22,119 bases of DNA from a virus. Position numbers and translations under genes: made by a program. Below the pieces are notes generated by a model. It was given only the letters and a program-made list of their open reading frames with translations. It did no database searches and was not told the DNA's origin. Shown one piece after another: positions 8,655 through 15,533 of this stretch (the first letter of the stretch is position 1; the number at the start of each line of letters is the position of its first letter). The stretch covers positions 1-22,119 of IMG/VR virus record IMGVR_UViG_3300033145_000508. The stretch is one strand, 5' to 3'.

Positions 8655-9575
8655 ATGAAACCTACATTATACGATATTCAATTCGACAATGTTCTCTCAA
8701 ATGTTTCGATGGCATATCAGAATGCTGACTATATTGCAGAACAAATCTTTCCAATCCTTCCTACAAAGAAGTTAACCGGTAAATACTACATATACGATAA
8801 GTCTAAGTTCCGAAAAGTTAGATCTTTAAGAGCTATGGGTTCAGCTTCAAGAGAAGTGGGTTATGGATTATCTTTTAGCACAGCATTTAATTGTGATGAT
8901 CACGCTCTAGTCGAGCTTGTTCCTGATGAATTAAAAGCTCAAGCTGAAACTCCATTAACTCCTGAAATCGATGCTACTGAAAATGTAGCAGAGAGATTGA
9001 TGATTGAAAAAGAATACGATTTAGCTACTTATATGCAAGACACAGGAAGCCTAACCAACAACGTTACTCTATCTGACACAGATCAATGGAGTGATTTTCA
9101 GAACTCCGATCCTATCGGTGATATTGAAACAGGTATTGAAAGTGTTCGTTCAAAGATTTTCAAAGCTGCAAATACTTTAGTGTTAGGTCAAGAGGTTTGG
9201 AATAAACTCAAAAATCACCCTGACTTAATCGATAGAATCAAATATAGTGGATTTGGCAAGTTCACAGCTGCTGCTTTAGCAGATCTGTTGGATCTTGATC
9301 AAGTGCTACTAGGTGCTGCCGGTAGAAATACTGCAGTTGAAGGCCAATCTGATGCTCTCGGTTATATTTGGGGTAAGAATGCTTGGGTTTTCTACAAAAC
9401 TCGCAGACCGGGTGTTAAGCAGATTAGTTTTGGTTATCATTTCCAGTATAAGAAAACTGTGGACAAGTGGTATGACAAAGTTCGAGAAGGAACGTTTGTC
9501 CGAGTTCACGATTTCTATACCAGAGAAGTGTTAACTGTTGATGCTGCTTATCTAATCAAAAACGCTGTTGCTTAA
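8655..9575 (+). CDS. Major capsid protein (HK97 fold)
   Basis: The product of about 306 residues has the general pattern of HK97-fold coat proteins of Mu-like heads: YIAEQIFPILPTKKLTGKYY near the N-terminus, an alpha-helical spine, DVNTL-type middle represented by AANTLVLGQEVWNKLKNHPD and RIKYSG, and a C-terminal strand-rich end with VFYKTRRPGVKQISFGY and REVLTVDAAYLI. Many copies form the icosahedral shell. The frame is open from 8622, but ATG 8655 (MKPTLYD) lies four bases past the preceding stop and starts the plausible fold, so I choose it. Position after protease and cement genes supports the call. No frameshift or unusual insertion is visible. Confidence 0.87.
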   Translation: MKPTLYDIQFDNVLSNVSMAYQNADYIAEQIFPILPTKKLTGKYYIYDKSKFRKVRSLRAMGSASREVGYGLSFSTAFNCDDHALVELVPDELKAQAETPLTPEIDATENVAERLMIEKEYDLATYMQDTGSLTNNVTLSDTDQWSDFQNSDPIGDIETGIESVRSKIFKAANTLVLGQEVWNKLKNHPDLIDRIKYSGFGKFTAAALADLLDLDQVLLGAAGRNTAVEGQSDALGYIWGKNAWVFYKTRRPGVKQISFGYHFQYKKTVDKWYDKVREGTFVRVHDFYTREVLTVDAAYLIKNAVA

Positions 9576-9590
9576 TAGGGTTTTATCAAT

Positions 9591-9992
9591 ATGGGATTCA
9601 TTAGACAAAAAATGAAAGTTGTATTCGACGCTCCATTCTCAATGCCTTGGGATACGGACAACGATGAACAAATTACTCCTTATGTAATTGCCATTGATTG
9701 CACAGCTACAGATGCTGCAACATTCACTTATGCTTTGAAGAATAAAGTTAGAGTGATTGATGCTTATGTTATCTCAGCTGTCGCTCAAGGTGCTGCAACT
9801 GCAACGATCCAAGATACCGATGGAAATGCAATCTCGAATGCTATGGATATTTCATCAGATAAAGCCTTGGCAAGAGCCTCAACCATTGATGATGATAATT
9901 GGGAAGAAAGCAAAGGCAATAACTTAAAGGTAGTGCAGAATGCTAACGCAGATTCTTGCTACGCTTTTATAGTTGTTGTTCCTGTAAAATAA
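9591..9992 (+). CDS. Small head-associated protein, function unknown
   Basis: The 133-residue product has alternating beta-like segments: YVIAIDCTATDAATFTYALK, VRVIDAYVISAVAQGAATA, then TIQDTDGNAISNAMDIS and a terminal CYAFIVVVPVK. Its composition (Ala, Asp, Thr; no long hydrophobic helix) suits a soluble virion protein. It directly follows the major capsid gene, where minor head, decoration or head-fibre-like proteins are frequent, so I infer a structural role. I do not recognise a specific family. The TAA stop overlaps the next ATG by one base (TAATG), pointing to coupled translation with the following small gene. Confidence 0.55.
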   Translation: MGFIRQKMKVVFDAPFSMPWDTDNDEQITPYVIAIDCTATDAATFTYALKNKVRVIDAYVISAVAQGAATATIQDTDGNAISNAMDISSDKALARASTIDDDNWEESKGNNLKVVQNANADSCYAFIVVVPVK

Positions 9993-10171
9993 TGAAATTC
10001 AAAGCGTTATCACCAATTAAACACAATGGAACCTATTATAGAATAGGTAGAGAATTAGAGATTGACACCGAAGATAGAAAGATGAAAGTAGCAGTTAAGG
10101 AATTAGTAAAGAGTGGCGTAATCGAGCCAGTTGAACAAGTCGAACAAGTCGAAAAAAAAGACGATAAGTAA
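9992..10171 (+). CDS. Small phage protein, DUF7210-like
   Basis: From ATG 9992 this is a 59-residue protein: MKFKALSPIKHNGTYYRIG, then RELEIDTEDRK, then LVKSGVIEPVE, ending in a charged V-E-Q repeat and KKDDK. The pattern of a short beta-barrel-like start (a strand, then H-N-G-x-x-Y-x-x-G) followed by a helix and a 'GVIE' strand is common in small phage proteins encoded near capsid genes. The frame extends upstream to 9956, but those codons lie inside the preceding gene and ATG 9992 overlaps its stop, so it is the better start. Function is unknown; a head-completion accessory is possible. Confidence 0.6.
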   Translation: MKFKALSPIKHNGTYYRIGRELEIDTEDRKMKVAVKELVKSGVIEPVEQVEQVEKKDDK

Positions 10172-10182
10172 TTGTTGTCTAA

Positions 10183-10214
10183 CTCTGCTCTGACTGATCT
10201 ACAGAAGGGCAGAG
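10183..10214 (+). terminator. Hairpin between head genes and fibre gene
   Basis: CTCTGC at 10183-10188 pairs with GCAGAG at 10209-10214, and inside it TCTG can pair with CAGA. No U-run follows, so it is at best a weak terminator or an RNA-processing or regulatory hairpin. It sits in the only gap longer than 70 bases in the structural region. Confidence 0.35.
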
Positions 10215-10264
10215 ATTAGATAATAATAAAGGTCGAAGATAATAAAAATTAAAAAATTAAAATT

Positions 10265-11497
10265 ATGTATAAAGTCCAAGGTTCAAAAGAGATTTCACAA
10301 ACACATACACACGCAACATTAGCATCAGCATATCAGATTGCTCCCGGTAATTTGAAGAAGATTTTAATTACAGATATTGCTGTGTCTTCGGACAAAGCTG
10401 ATTCTGTTGTTAATGTAATACAGGATAAAGGTGGGAGTATGGCAAGGGTTCTTTTTCAATCACAAGTTGATGATGGTAATTTACAGCAATCCTTTCAAAC
10501 TCCATTACAAGTTGAAGCTAATTTGAGTGTTAGAGTTGAAGTCGATGGATCTTCTGTTTGTAAAGCTAATTTTAATGGACTAATAGTTTATAGTGATATT
10601 TCAGAAAGTAGCTCTTGTTCAAGTTCTTCTTGCTCAAGTTCTAGCTGTTCATCTTCGTGCAGTTCCTGCTCAAGTAGTTCGAGTAGTTATAGTTCATCTT
10701 GTAGTTCATCTTGTAGTTCTAGTTATTCTTCAAGCTGTTCTAGCTCTTGCTCATCTTGTTCAAGTAGTTACAGCTCAAGCTGTTCCTCATCTTGCTCAAG
10801 TAGTTATTCTTCAAGCTGCTCATCTTCCTGTTCGTGTTCAAGTTCAAGTAGTTCTAGTTCACTAGCTCCCGGTTGGCTTGGAATAACAAGTGCAGATCTT
10901 GATTCAGATTGTGGCGACGATGGATCTCCAACAACAATAGAAGCTGCTCTTGACGGAACAAATGTTTGGAAGCATAGCACAAATGAAACGCATTGGTTTA
11001 TTATTGACCTTGGCGTTGAACGACACGTTGAAAAGGTTAAAGGTAGAAGTGGTGGCGACTTGAGTTTCGACCCTACAAATGTTAATATATATGTAAGTAA
11101 CAGTAAGGTTGCTTGGGGTGGTGCAGTTAAATCAGGTATTACAACGTGGCAAGATACGGTTGCATTTATTGAAGTCGATCTAACAACACCTAAGGATGGT
11201 CGTTATGTAAAGGTTGAAATTACAACCACAGAAGATGTCACTCATAAGCTAGAGTTTGGTGGACCTGCAGGAAACTTCTTTAATATATTTGATGTCTTTG
11301 CTCACTATGGTGGATGGAGTTCATCGAGTAGTAGTTGTTCTTCTTGTTCGTGTAGCAGTTGTAGCTGTTCAAGTAGCAGTTGTAGCTCAAGCTTCAGCAG
11401 TTGTTCCTCATCTAGTTGTAGCTCAAGCTTTAGTAGTTCATCAAGTTGTAGTTGTAGTTCAAGCTTTAGCAGTAGTTCGTCAAGCACGTCAACTTAA
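10265..11497 (+). CDS. Putative virion fibre protein: discoidin-like domain framed by Ser/Cys-rich tracts
   Basis: The 410-residue protein has four parts. Residues 1-114 form a beta-rich domain (ILITDIAVSSDKADSVVNVI to ANFNGLIVYSD) that could anchor it to the virion. Residues 115-199 are a tract of Ser, Cys and four Tyr in a four-residue register. Residues ~200-350 resemble a F5/8 type C (discoidin) carbohydrate-binding domain: THWFIIDLGVERHVEKVKGR, NVNIYVSNS, then GRYVKVEITTT and FNIFDVFAHYGG. Residues 352-410 are a second tract of Ser, Cys and three Phe, ending TST. No signal peptide is evident, so it should be made in the cytoplasm and assembled. The ATG is preceded by AAAATT, not a Shine-Dalgarno. 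It follows the head genes and precedes the sugar-transfer cassette, which fits a host-contact role. Function is inferred. Confidence 0.65.
   Translation: MYKVQGSKEISQTHTHATLASAYQIAPGNLKKILITDIAVSSDKADSVVNVIQDKGGSMARVLFQSQVDDGNLQQSFQTPLQVEANLSVRVEVDGSSVCKANFNGLIVYSDISESSSCSSSSCSSSSCSSSCSSCSSSSSSYSSSCSSSCSSSYSSSCSSSCSSCSSSYSSSCSSSCSSSYSSSCSSSCSCSSSSSSSSLAPGWLGITSADLDSDCGDDGSPTTIEAALDGTNVWKHSTNETHWFIIDLGVERHVEKVKGRSGGDLSFDPTNVNIYVSNSKVAWGGAVKSGITTWQDTVAFIEVDLTTPKDGRYVKVEITTTEDVTHKLEFGGPAGNFFNIFDVFAHYGGWSSSSSSCSSCSCSSCSCSSSSCSSSFSSCSSSSCSSSFSSSSSCSCSSSFSSSSSSTST
10607..10861 (+). repeat. Ser/Cys/Tyr low-complexity tract
   Basis: Eighty-five consecutive codons encode only Ser, Cys and Tyr. The core follows Y-S3-C-S3-C-S3-Y, giving a period of four residues (12 bases) with a Cys or Tyr at each fourth position. 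All six Ser codons occur in mixed order, so it is not a simple DNA microsatellite. Linker, disulfide-bonding or modified-surface roles are possible. Confidence 0.9.
11318..11494 (+). repeat. C-terminal Ser/Cys/Phe low-complexity tract
   Basis: Fifty-nine codons, almost all Ser or Cys, with three Phe, each preceded by Cys-Ser-Ser-Ser. The DNA context TGTAGCTCAAGCTT, or its near variant with AGT, recurs three times around the Phe codons, so this tract shows more DNA-level repetition than the others. It ends with T-S-T and the stop codon. Confidence 0.88.
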
Positions 11498-11502
11498 TTT
11501 AA

Positions 11503-11546
11503 GAGTTAATGGGGGATATTAGTCGCTATAATATCCCCTATAACTC
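11503..11546 (+). terminator. Long hairpin between fibre gene and methyltransferase gene
   Basis: GAGTTA (11503-11508) pairs with TAACTC (11541-11546) and GGGGATATT (11512-11520) with AATATCCCC (11530-11538), with two further pairs between and one bulged A: about 17 base pairs closed by a nine-base loop. It begins six bases after the fibre stop codon. No U-run follows, so it may end transcripts, protect an mRNA 3' end or separate expression of the late structural and modification genes. Confidence 0.6.
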
Positions 11547-11550
11547 ATAA

Positions 11551-11560
11551 GGAAGGGAGG
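11551..11560 (+). promoter_or_regulatory. Strong Shine-Dalgarno for the first cassette gene
   Basis: GGAAGGGAGG lies five bases before ATG 11566 and just downstream of the long hairpin. Most starts in this window lack such a site, so this gene is set up for independent initiation. Confidence 0.7.
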
Positions 11561-11565
11561 ATATT

Positions 11566-12084
11566 ATGGAAGGTATTTATAATTTAGATTATTTTGAAGG
11601 TTATCTACGTAACTGTTCTAAACACGCAGAGTTTATTGCCAATGAAAGATGGAAGTTTATCAAAGAAGCAAAACCTCGCACCGTATTAGATTATGGATCT
11701 GGCGTTGGTTGGTTTAGAGCTTTCAGGCCTAAAGGAATAAAGGTAGATACTTATGATATAGGAAACTATCCTCAAACTGGGATTAGAAGGAAGCAGTATG
11801 ATTTAATTTGCCTATGGGATGTTTTGGAACATATACCAAACTTCAATTCCATAGGCTCTTTGCTTTCTAATACCAACTATGTTGCAACCACAGTTCCGAT
11901 CAAACCAAGAGCAACTAAAATGGAAACGTGGAAACATTTCAAACCGGGAGAGCATTTACATTACTTCACACGGAAAACGTTGGACTTGTTTTTTAAGAAG
12001 TATGGATTTGTAAAGGTAAAAAGTGGTTATCCAGAATGTCCACCAAGAGAGGACATATTATCAGTTCTTTATAAGAAAAAATAG
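11566..12084 (+). CDS. Class I SAM-dependent methyltransferase (Methyltransf_23-like)
   Basis: The 172-residue product carries motif I as TVLDYGSGVGWF (residues ~39-50), an acidic end of strand 2 (VDTYDIG) and the DVLEH box (~85-89), a hallmark of the Methyltransf_23 group. HFKPGEHLHYFTRKTLDLFF and a terminal strand complete a compact Rossmann fold. These enzymes move a methyl group from SAM to varied acceptors, including sugars and lipids; nothing here identifies the acceptor. It begins the sugar/methyl cassette that lies between the two Ser/Cys-rich proteins. Its strong ribosome site and the hairpin upstream suggest it opens an expression unit. It is short for the family but shows no missing core motif. 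Confidence 0.85.
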   Translation: MEGIYNLDYFEGYLRNCSKHAEFIANERWKFIKEAKPRTVLDYGSGVGWFRAFRPKGIKVDTYDIGNYPQTGIRRKQYDLICLWDVLEHIPNFNSIGSLLSNTNYVATTVPIKPRATKMETWKHFKPGEHLHYFTRKTLDLFFKKYGFVKVKSGYPECPPREDILSVLYKKK

Positions 12085-12092
12085 GAGGTGAT
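12083..12092 (+). promoter_or_regulatory. Consensus Shine-Dalgarno deciding the GTG start at 12097
   Basis: AGGAGGTGAT is a full complement to the 16S rRNA 3' end. It overlaps the stop of the methyltransferase gene. An in-frame GTG at 12088 is inside this site, so the GTG at 12097, eight bases after AGGAGG, is the credible start. Confidence 0.75.
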
Positions 12093-12096
12093 TATC

Positions 12097-12300
12097 GTGG
12101 AACAGGCAAGTCCGAGAGAAAAGGCAAAAGCCATAGAAAAAATGATGGATAGTAAAATCATCAAAACACAAATCACCACATATTATACCATTGACGAAGA
12201 AGATCCTGATGTGAAACGTTTAATTAAAAAAGGTAAAATAAAATTATCGCATCAAGACAAATATGGTTTTTTGGAAAATGGTATGGTAAGAAAGTTATAA
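12097..12300 (+). CDS. Small hypothetical protein
   Basis: From GTG 12097 the product is 67 residues: MEQASPREKAKAIEKMMDSK, then IIKTQITTYYTIDEEDP, then VKRLIKKGKIKLSHQDKYGF. An amphipathic helix is followed by two strands, and the protein is basic overall. I do not recognise a family. Small basic proteins in phage gene clusters can bind nucleic acid or a neighbouring enzyme, but nothing in the sequence proves it. The excellent ribosome site and a coding-like sequence argue that it is real. It lies between a methyltransferase and a GT9-like gene in the same direction. Confidence 0.6.
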   Translation: MEQASPREKAKAIEKMMDSKIIKTQITTYYTIDEEDPDVKRLIKKGKIKLSHQDKYGFLENGMVRKL

Positions 12301-12307
12301 AAATTGT

Positions 12308-12333
12308 GGGGGGTTTGGGAAAACCAGATCCCC
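12308..12333 (+). promoter_or_regulatory. Hairpin just upstream of GT9-like gene
   Basis: GGGG (12308-12311) pairs with CCCC (12330-12333) and GGTTT (12312-12316) with AAACC (12321-12325), with a four-base bulge. It is followed by TGCAC and a run of A into ATG 12345. It may modulate initiation of the downstream gene; it lacks the U-run of a terminator. Confidence 0.35.
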
Positions 12334-12344
12334 TGCACAAAAAA

Positions 12345-13253
12345 ATGAGAAAAATTATATTACAACAACATCAAAGTCCGGGCGATATACTAACACTAAC
12401 AAGAGTTATTGCTGATCTAAAAGCAACGTTTCCTGAATGGGAAATAGATGTTAGAACACCTTGTGCAGAGATATTTGAAAACAATCCAAACATTACTCCA
12501 TTAAAAGAAGGTGATAAGGGAGTCGAATTATTTGATGTTCATTATGAAGAAATACACGATTGTGGCAGATTGCAACAACATTGGGTAGAAGCATATAGGC
12601 ACGATCTTGAAAAGAAATTAAAAGTAAAGATTAAGAAAACCGGATTATTACCGGAGTTATGGATTAGTGATGAAGAAAAAAGTTGGATCAATCAAGTTGA
12701 AACAACATTTAATTGGAAAGGCAAATACTGGATTATCAATGCAGGAAGGAAACCGGACAATGAATTAAAACAATATCATCGTTGGCAAGAAGTAGTCGAT
12801 TTGTTAAATGAGTATTTTAGTGGTAAGGTTAAAGTAGTTCAAGTAGGCCACAAAGATCACATACATCCACCATTGAAGGGTGTATATAATTTAGTCGGAA
12901 AGACAGATACAAGGCAGTATATTAGATTATGTTTCTGGGCTAGTGGAACGATCGGACCTCTATCATTTCAATCTGTTATATCGGCAGCTTTGAAACAACC
13001 GGCAGTAGTTCTAATGGGTGGCAAGGAAGATGTCAGGTGGCATCTATATCCTCATATGAAATATATGTATTCAAATGGATCGTTGCCTTGCTGTGAATGG
13101 AATGGTTGTTGGTTAGGTGGAGCAAAAGGGTTTTGTCGAAGCCTAGTAAAAACAAAACAAGGCGAAGTGCCTAAATGTTTTACAATAGTCGAACCATATA
13201 TGATAGCTGATAATGTTAAAAGTTATTATGAAGGTGGCCTTCTAAAATTATGA
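12345..13253 (+). CDS. GT9-like glycosyltransferase (heptosyltransferase family)
   Basis: The product (about 302 residues) starts MRKIILQQHQSPGDILTLTR, the first Rossmann strand and glycine loop of ADP-heptose:LPS heptosyltransferase-like GT9 enzymes. Mid-protein, KYWIINAGRK opens the donor domain, KVVQVGHKDH follows, and GPLSFQSVISAALKQPAVVLMG is the usual GT9 end, with a conserved glycine-serine acceptor/donor contact. A Cys-rich segment (LPCCEWNGCWLGG) near residue 245 is unusual. The frame opens at GTG 12306, but the extra 13 residues overlap a hairpin and have no ribosome site, so ATG 12345 at the conserved start is preferred. The enzyme would transfer a sugar from a nucleotide donor; acceptor unknown. 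Its TGA overlaps the next ATG. Confidence 0.83.
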   Translation: MRKIILQQHQSPGDILTLTRVIADLKATFPEWEIDVRTPCAEIFENNPNITPLKEGDKGVELFDVHYEEIHDCGRLQQHWVEAYRHDLEKKLKVKIKKTGLLPELWISDEEKSWINQVETTFNWKGKYWIINAGRKPDNELKQYHRWQEVVDLLNEYFSGKVKVVQVGHKDHIHPPLKGVYNLVGKTDTRQYIRLCFWASGTIGPLSFQSVISAALKQPAVVLMGGKEDVRWHLYPHMKYMYSNGSLPCCEWNGCWLGGAKGFCRSLVKTKQGEVPKCFTIVEPYMIADNVKSYYEGGLLKL

Positions 13254-13858
13254 TAAATGAAACTCCTAAAATCGTAAAATCTTCTCTGGATTGGTTAGAG
13301 CCTAAGATCCAAAAGTCTTGGAAAGTATTTGAATGGGGAACTGGATATTCTACTGTCTACTGGGCTAAAAAAGTAGCAGAAGTTATCTCGGTAGAAGATA
13401 CAGAGAAATGGCGAGATAAGGTAGTTAAATTATTAGAGGATAAGCAATTAGAAAATTATACAATTCATCTTATTCTTCCAGATGATTTACCAGTAGAACA
13501 ACACATTATACATAATAAAGTTGCTGAAAGATTGGCTCAAGATCCTGAAAACTATATGACAAAACATTCTTTAGTAAGCACCTATGAAAGTTATGTAAAA
13601 AAGATTGATTCTTTTTCAGATGAATACTTTGATTTGATATTTATAGATGGTAGAGCCAGAGCATCTTGTATTAAACACGCAATAGATAAACTTCGTGCCG
13701 GTGGATATTTAGTTTTAGATAATTCAGATAGGACAGCTTATAATATAGCAAGACGACTTATTAAGGGTTGGGAGTCCATTTCATTTTATGGTCAAGGTGT
13801 TACTTCTAAACTTAGATGGACTACAACAATTTTTACAAAGCCTAATATAAAATTATGA
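13250..13858 (+). CDS. Class I SAM methyltransferase-like protein
   Basis: The 202-residue product has a motif I variant, VFEWGTGYSTVYWA (residues ~26-39), an acidic strand 2 end (ISVEDTEKW), and FDLIFIDGRARASC (~127-140), typical of the Methyltransf_24/FkbM-adjacent O-methyltransferase group. GGYLVLDNSDR (~150-160) is the next core strand. The same E-[WY]-G-x-G-x-S-T and F-[IV]-D-G spacing appears in the protein at 16296, so the two are probable paralogues. The ATG sits at AAAATTATGA, overlapping both the preceding stop and creating a shared four-base junction. Acceptor unknown; by context it methylates a sugar or a glycan-bearing protein. No truncation is seen. Confidence 0.78.
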   Translation: MINETPKIVKSSLDWLEPKIQKSWKVFEWGTGYSTVYWAKKVAEVISVEDTEKWRDKVVKLLEDKQLENYTIHLILPDDLPVEQHIIHNKVAERLAQDPENYMTKHSLVSTYESYVKKIDSFSDEYFDLIFIDGRARASCIKHAIDKLRAGGYLVLDNSDRTAYNIARRLIKGWESISFYGQGVTSKLRWTTTIFTKPNIKL

Positions 13859-14661
13859 TAACAGATTTCAAAACAAAAAAATTAGTAGATTATATTGATG
13901 AGAGTATTAAAGGTGGTAGGGGAATAATGCAAAAAGCATTGATTAGATTTGGACACGGTCTTGGTGATACAATAATGTTCTTGCCTATACTTCACGAATT
14001 AAGAAAGAAGTATGATCAACGTTGCAATATTGATTTATATGTAGAAGCCGGACAGGAACATATCTTTGGTGATACTTTAGATAAAGAAGGCGAAGGATAT
14101 GATTTAGTTTTCAGTTTAGATTTTCCTATGTCAGAAGGAACTGAATTGACAAAAGCAGAGAAGTGTTGTGTTGATGAAATGGGTATAGATTACAAAGGCC
14201 TTGATCTTGAAGTTGCTCTTAAACCTGATACAGAAAAATGGAATCCATTTGTAGTAGTCCATTTTCAAGGAACAGCTTTACCTGACTCAGTTAGTTGTCC
14301 GGAAGATGTTGCCGGTAAGATCTGGCAAGAGATCAAAGATTGTGGTAAAATACCTATAGAGTGCCATTTTGAACATATCTTTCACAACCCTGCTAATAAC
14401 AAGTTTAACTTCGTTACAAGGCACGTCAGGGATTGTCAGGCCGATATAAAAGCGTTGATCGGAATGATACAGAATAGTTATGCTTTTATAGGCATTGCTT
14501 CTGGACCTTTTATTGTGGCCTTGGCATCAGAGAATGAAAGAGTATTATATTTAGAAAAAAATCATCCATTAAAAAGCTATACCAAACAGGATGTAGCAAG
14601 GATAGATGTTAAAAATTATAAGGAAGGAGATATAAAATTATGGCTAGAAAATATGCAATAA
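13855..14661 (+). CDS. GT9-like glycosyltransferase, divergent paralogue
   Basis: The 268-residue product carries KALIRFGHGLGDTIMFLPIL (residues ~27-46), the heptosyltransferase-type first strand with the G-x-G-D turn. Later sequences, NPFVVVHFQGTA at the donor domain start and YAFIGIASGPFIVALASENE, fit the GT9 C-terminal domain where the glycine-serine-glycine loop binds donor phosphates. It is shorter and more divergent than the GT9 at 12345. ATG 13855 overlaps the previous TGA; an internal ATG at 13927 (MQKALIRF), preceded by GGTAGGGG, starts exactly at the conserved strand and is a serious alternative. The last 22 bases overlap the next gene. Donor and acceptor are not predictable. Confidence 0.72.
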   Translation: MITDFKTKKLVDYIDESIKGGRGIMQKALIRFGHGLGDTIMFLPILHELRKKYDQRCNIDLYVEAGQEHIFGDTLDKEGEGYDLVFSLDFPMSEGTELTKAEKCCVDEMGIDYKGLDLEVALKPDTEKWNPFVVVHFQGTALPDSVSCPEDVAGKIWQEIKDCGKIPIECHFEHIFHNPANNKFNFVTRHVRDCQADIKALIGMIQNSYAFIGIASGPFIVALASENERVLYLEKNHPLKSYTKQDVARIDVKNYKEGDIKLWLENMQ

Positions 14662-15533
14662 CAATGACATCAGTCGGTATGACGACCGGAGTTAATGCAA
14701 TCTATAATGGATTGAAACACTTTGGAAATGATATTGACTTTCATTTAATTAGTGATGACGAGGAATATGCTAAACTTAACAAGGATATTATATTTCATAA
14801 CATTGATGAGTATAAAAAGAAGTTTAAGATTCCGGCAGATAAAAGAAGTGGTTGGCAAGTTAGATTTTTAAGATACAAATTAGCTGAAGAATTGGCAGAT
14901 CAATACGATGCAATAATGATAGTTGATGCTGATATGCTTTGTGTTAATAATATAATGAAGTATTTTAAGATCGCTGCTGAAACCGGAATGATTGTTATTC
15001 CAAGTAATCCTTGGGGAGCAACAATAGAACACGTTCAAGAGGTTGGCATACAAATGCTCAAAGGTGCATCTAGTCCACCTTTTCATTCATTGACGATAGT
15101 TAATCCAAAGACACATATAGTATTACTTAGAGAAGTTTGGGAATGGGGATTGAAAGAGCCATATGGCGATATGGTCACATTGTCTAGAACTATTTTTAGA
15201 TTAGATCTTCTCGATCAAGTTTATACAATGCCTAATTCTCAATGGATATTAAGCACGTTTTATTTAGATATGATTAAAAGACGTGGCGATAAATTAGTTA
15301 TCTGCGAAGAAGAAATAAATATGATACATAGACGTTGGTGGATGACATCAGTTTGTGAGAAATACTATAATGATATTAAATACGATACTCCTGAAAGAGA
15401 AAGGCAGAAACATATAGGTCGAAATAATGTTGCGATATTCTTCGAAACATTTAAGAAGTTTAATACTCAAATAGGAATTAAAATAGATTTTCCATATGAA
15501 GATCCAAAACTCCCACAAATATCAGATCAATAA
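14640..15533 (+). CDS. GT-A glycosyltransferase with DxD motif
   Basis: The 297-residue product has the GT-A signature AIMIVDADML, with D96-A-D98 as the metal and nucleotide-sugar ligand, preceded by GWQVRFLRYKLAEELADQYD. A later segment, INMIHRRWWM (~225-235), is shared in form with VYMVHGKWW of the protein at 16765. GT-A enzymes such as GT8-like proteins transfer sugar using Mn2+ or Mg2+. AAGGAGA at 14624-14630 is a good ribosome site with about nine bases spacing, which fixes ATG 14640 within the previous gene. It overlaps the methyltransferase-ParB gene by 38 bases. Which sugar and acceptor are used is unknown. Confidence 0.83.
   Translation: MARKYAITMTSVGMTTGVNAIYNGLKHFGNDIDFHLISDDEEYAKLNKDIIFHNIDEYKKKFKIPADKRSGWQVRFLRYKLAEELADQYDAIMIVDADMLCVNNIMKYFKIAAETGMIVIPSNPWGATIEHVQEVGIQMLKGASSPPFHSLTIVNPKTHIVLLREVWEWGLKEPYGDMVTLSRTIFRLDLLDQVYTMPNSQWILSTFYLDMIKRRGDKLVICEEEINMIHRRWWMTSVCEKYYNDIKYDTPERERQKHIGRNNVAIFFETFKKFNTQIGIKIDFPYEDPKLPQISDQ

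Noticed and set aside
10607-10861. 12-base periodicity that might suggest a CRISPR or DNA satellite
   Set aside because: The period comes from a four-residue protein register; codons vary, and there are no spacers of constant length.
10593-10865. + strand open frame of Val, Ala, Leu and Gln inside the first tract
   Set aside because: Frame shadow of the Ser/Cys repeat; the main frame joins two folded domains on either side.
11305-11487. Minus-strand open frame of Leu/Gln/Glu opposite the second fibre tract
   Set aside because: Same cause: reverse complement of Ser and Cys codons, with no independent support.
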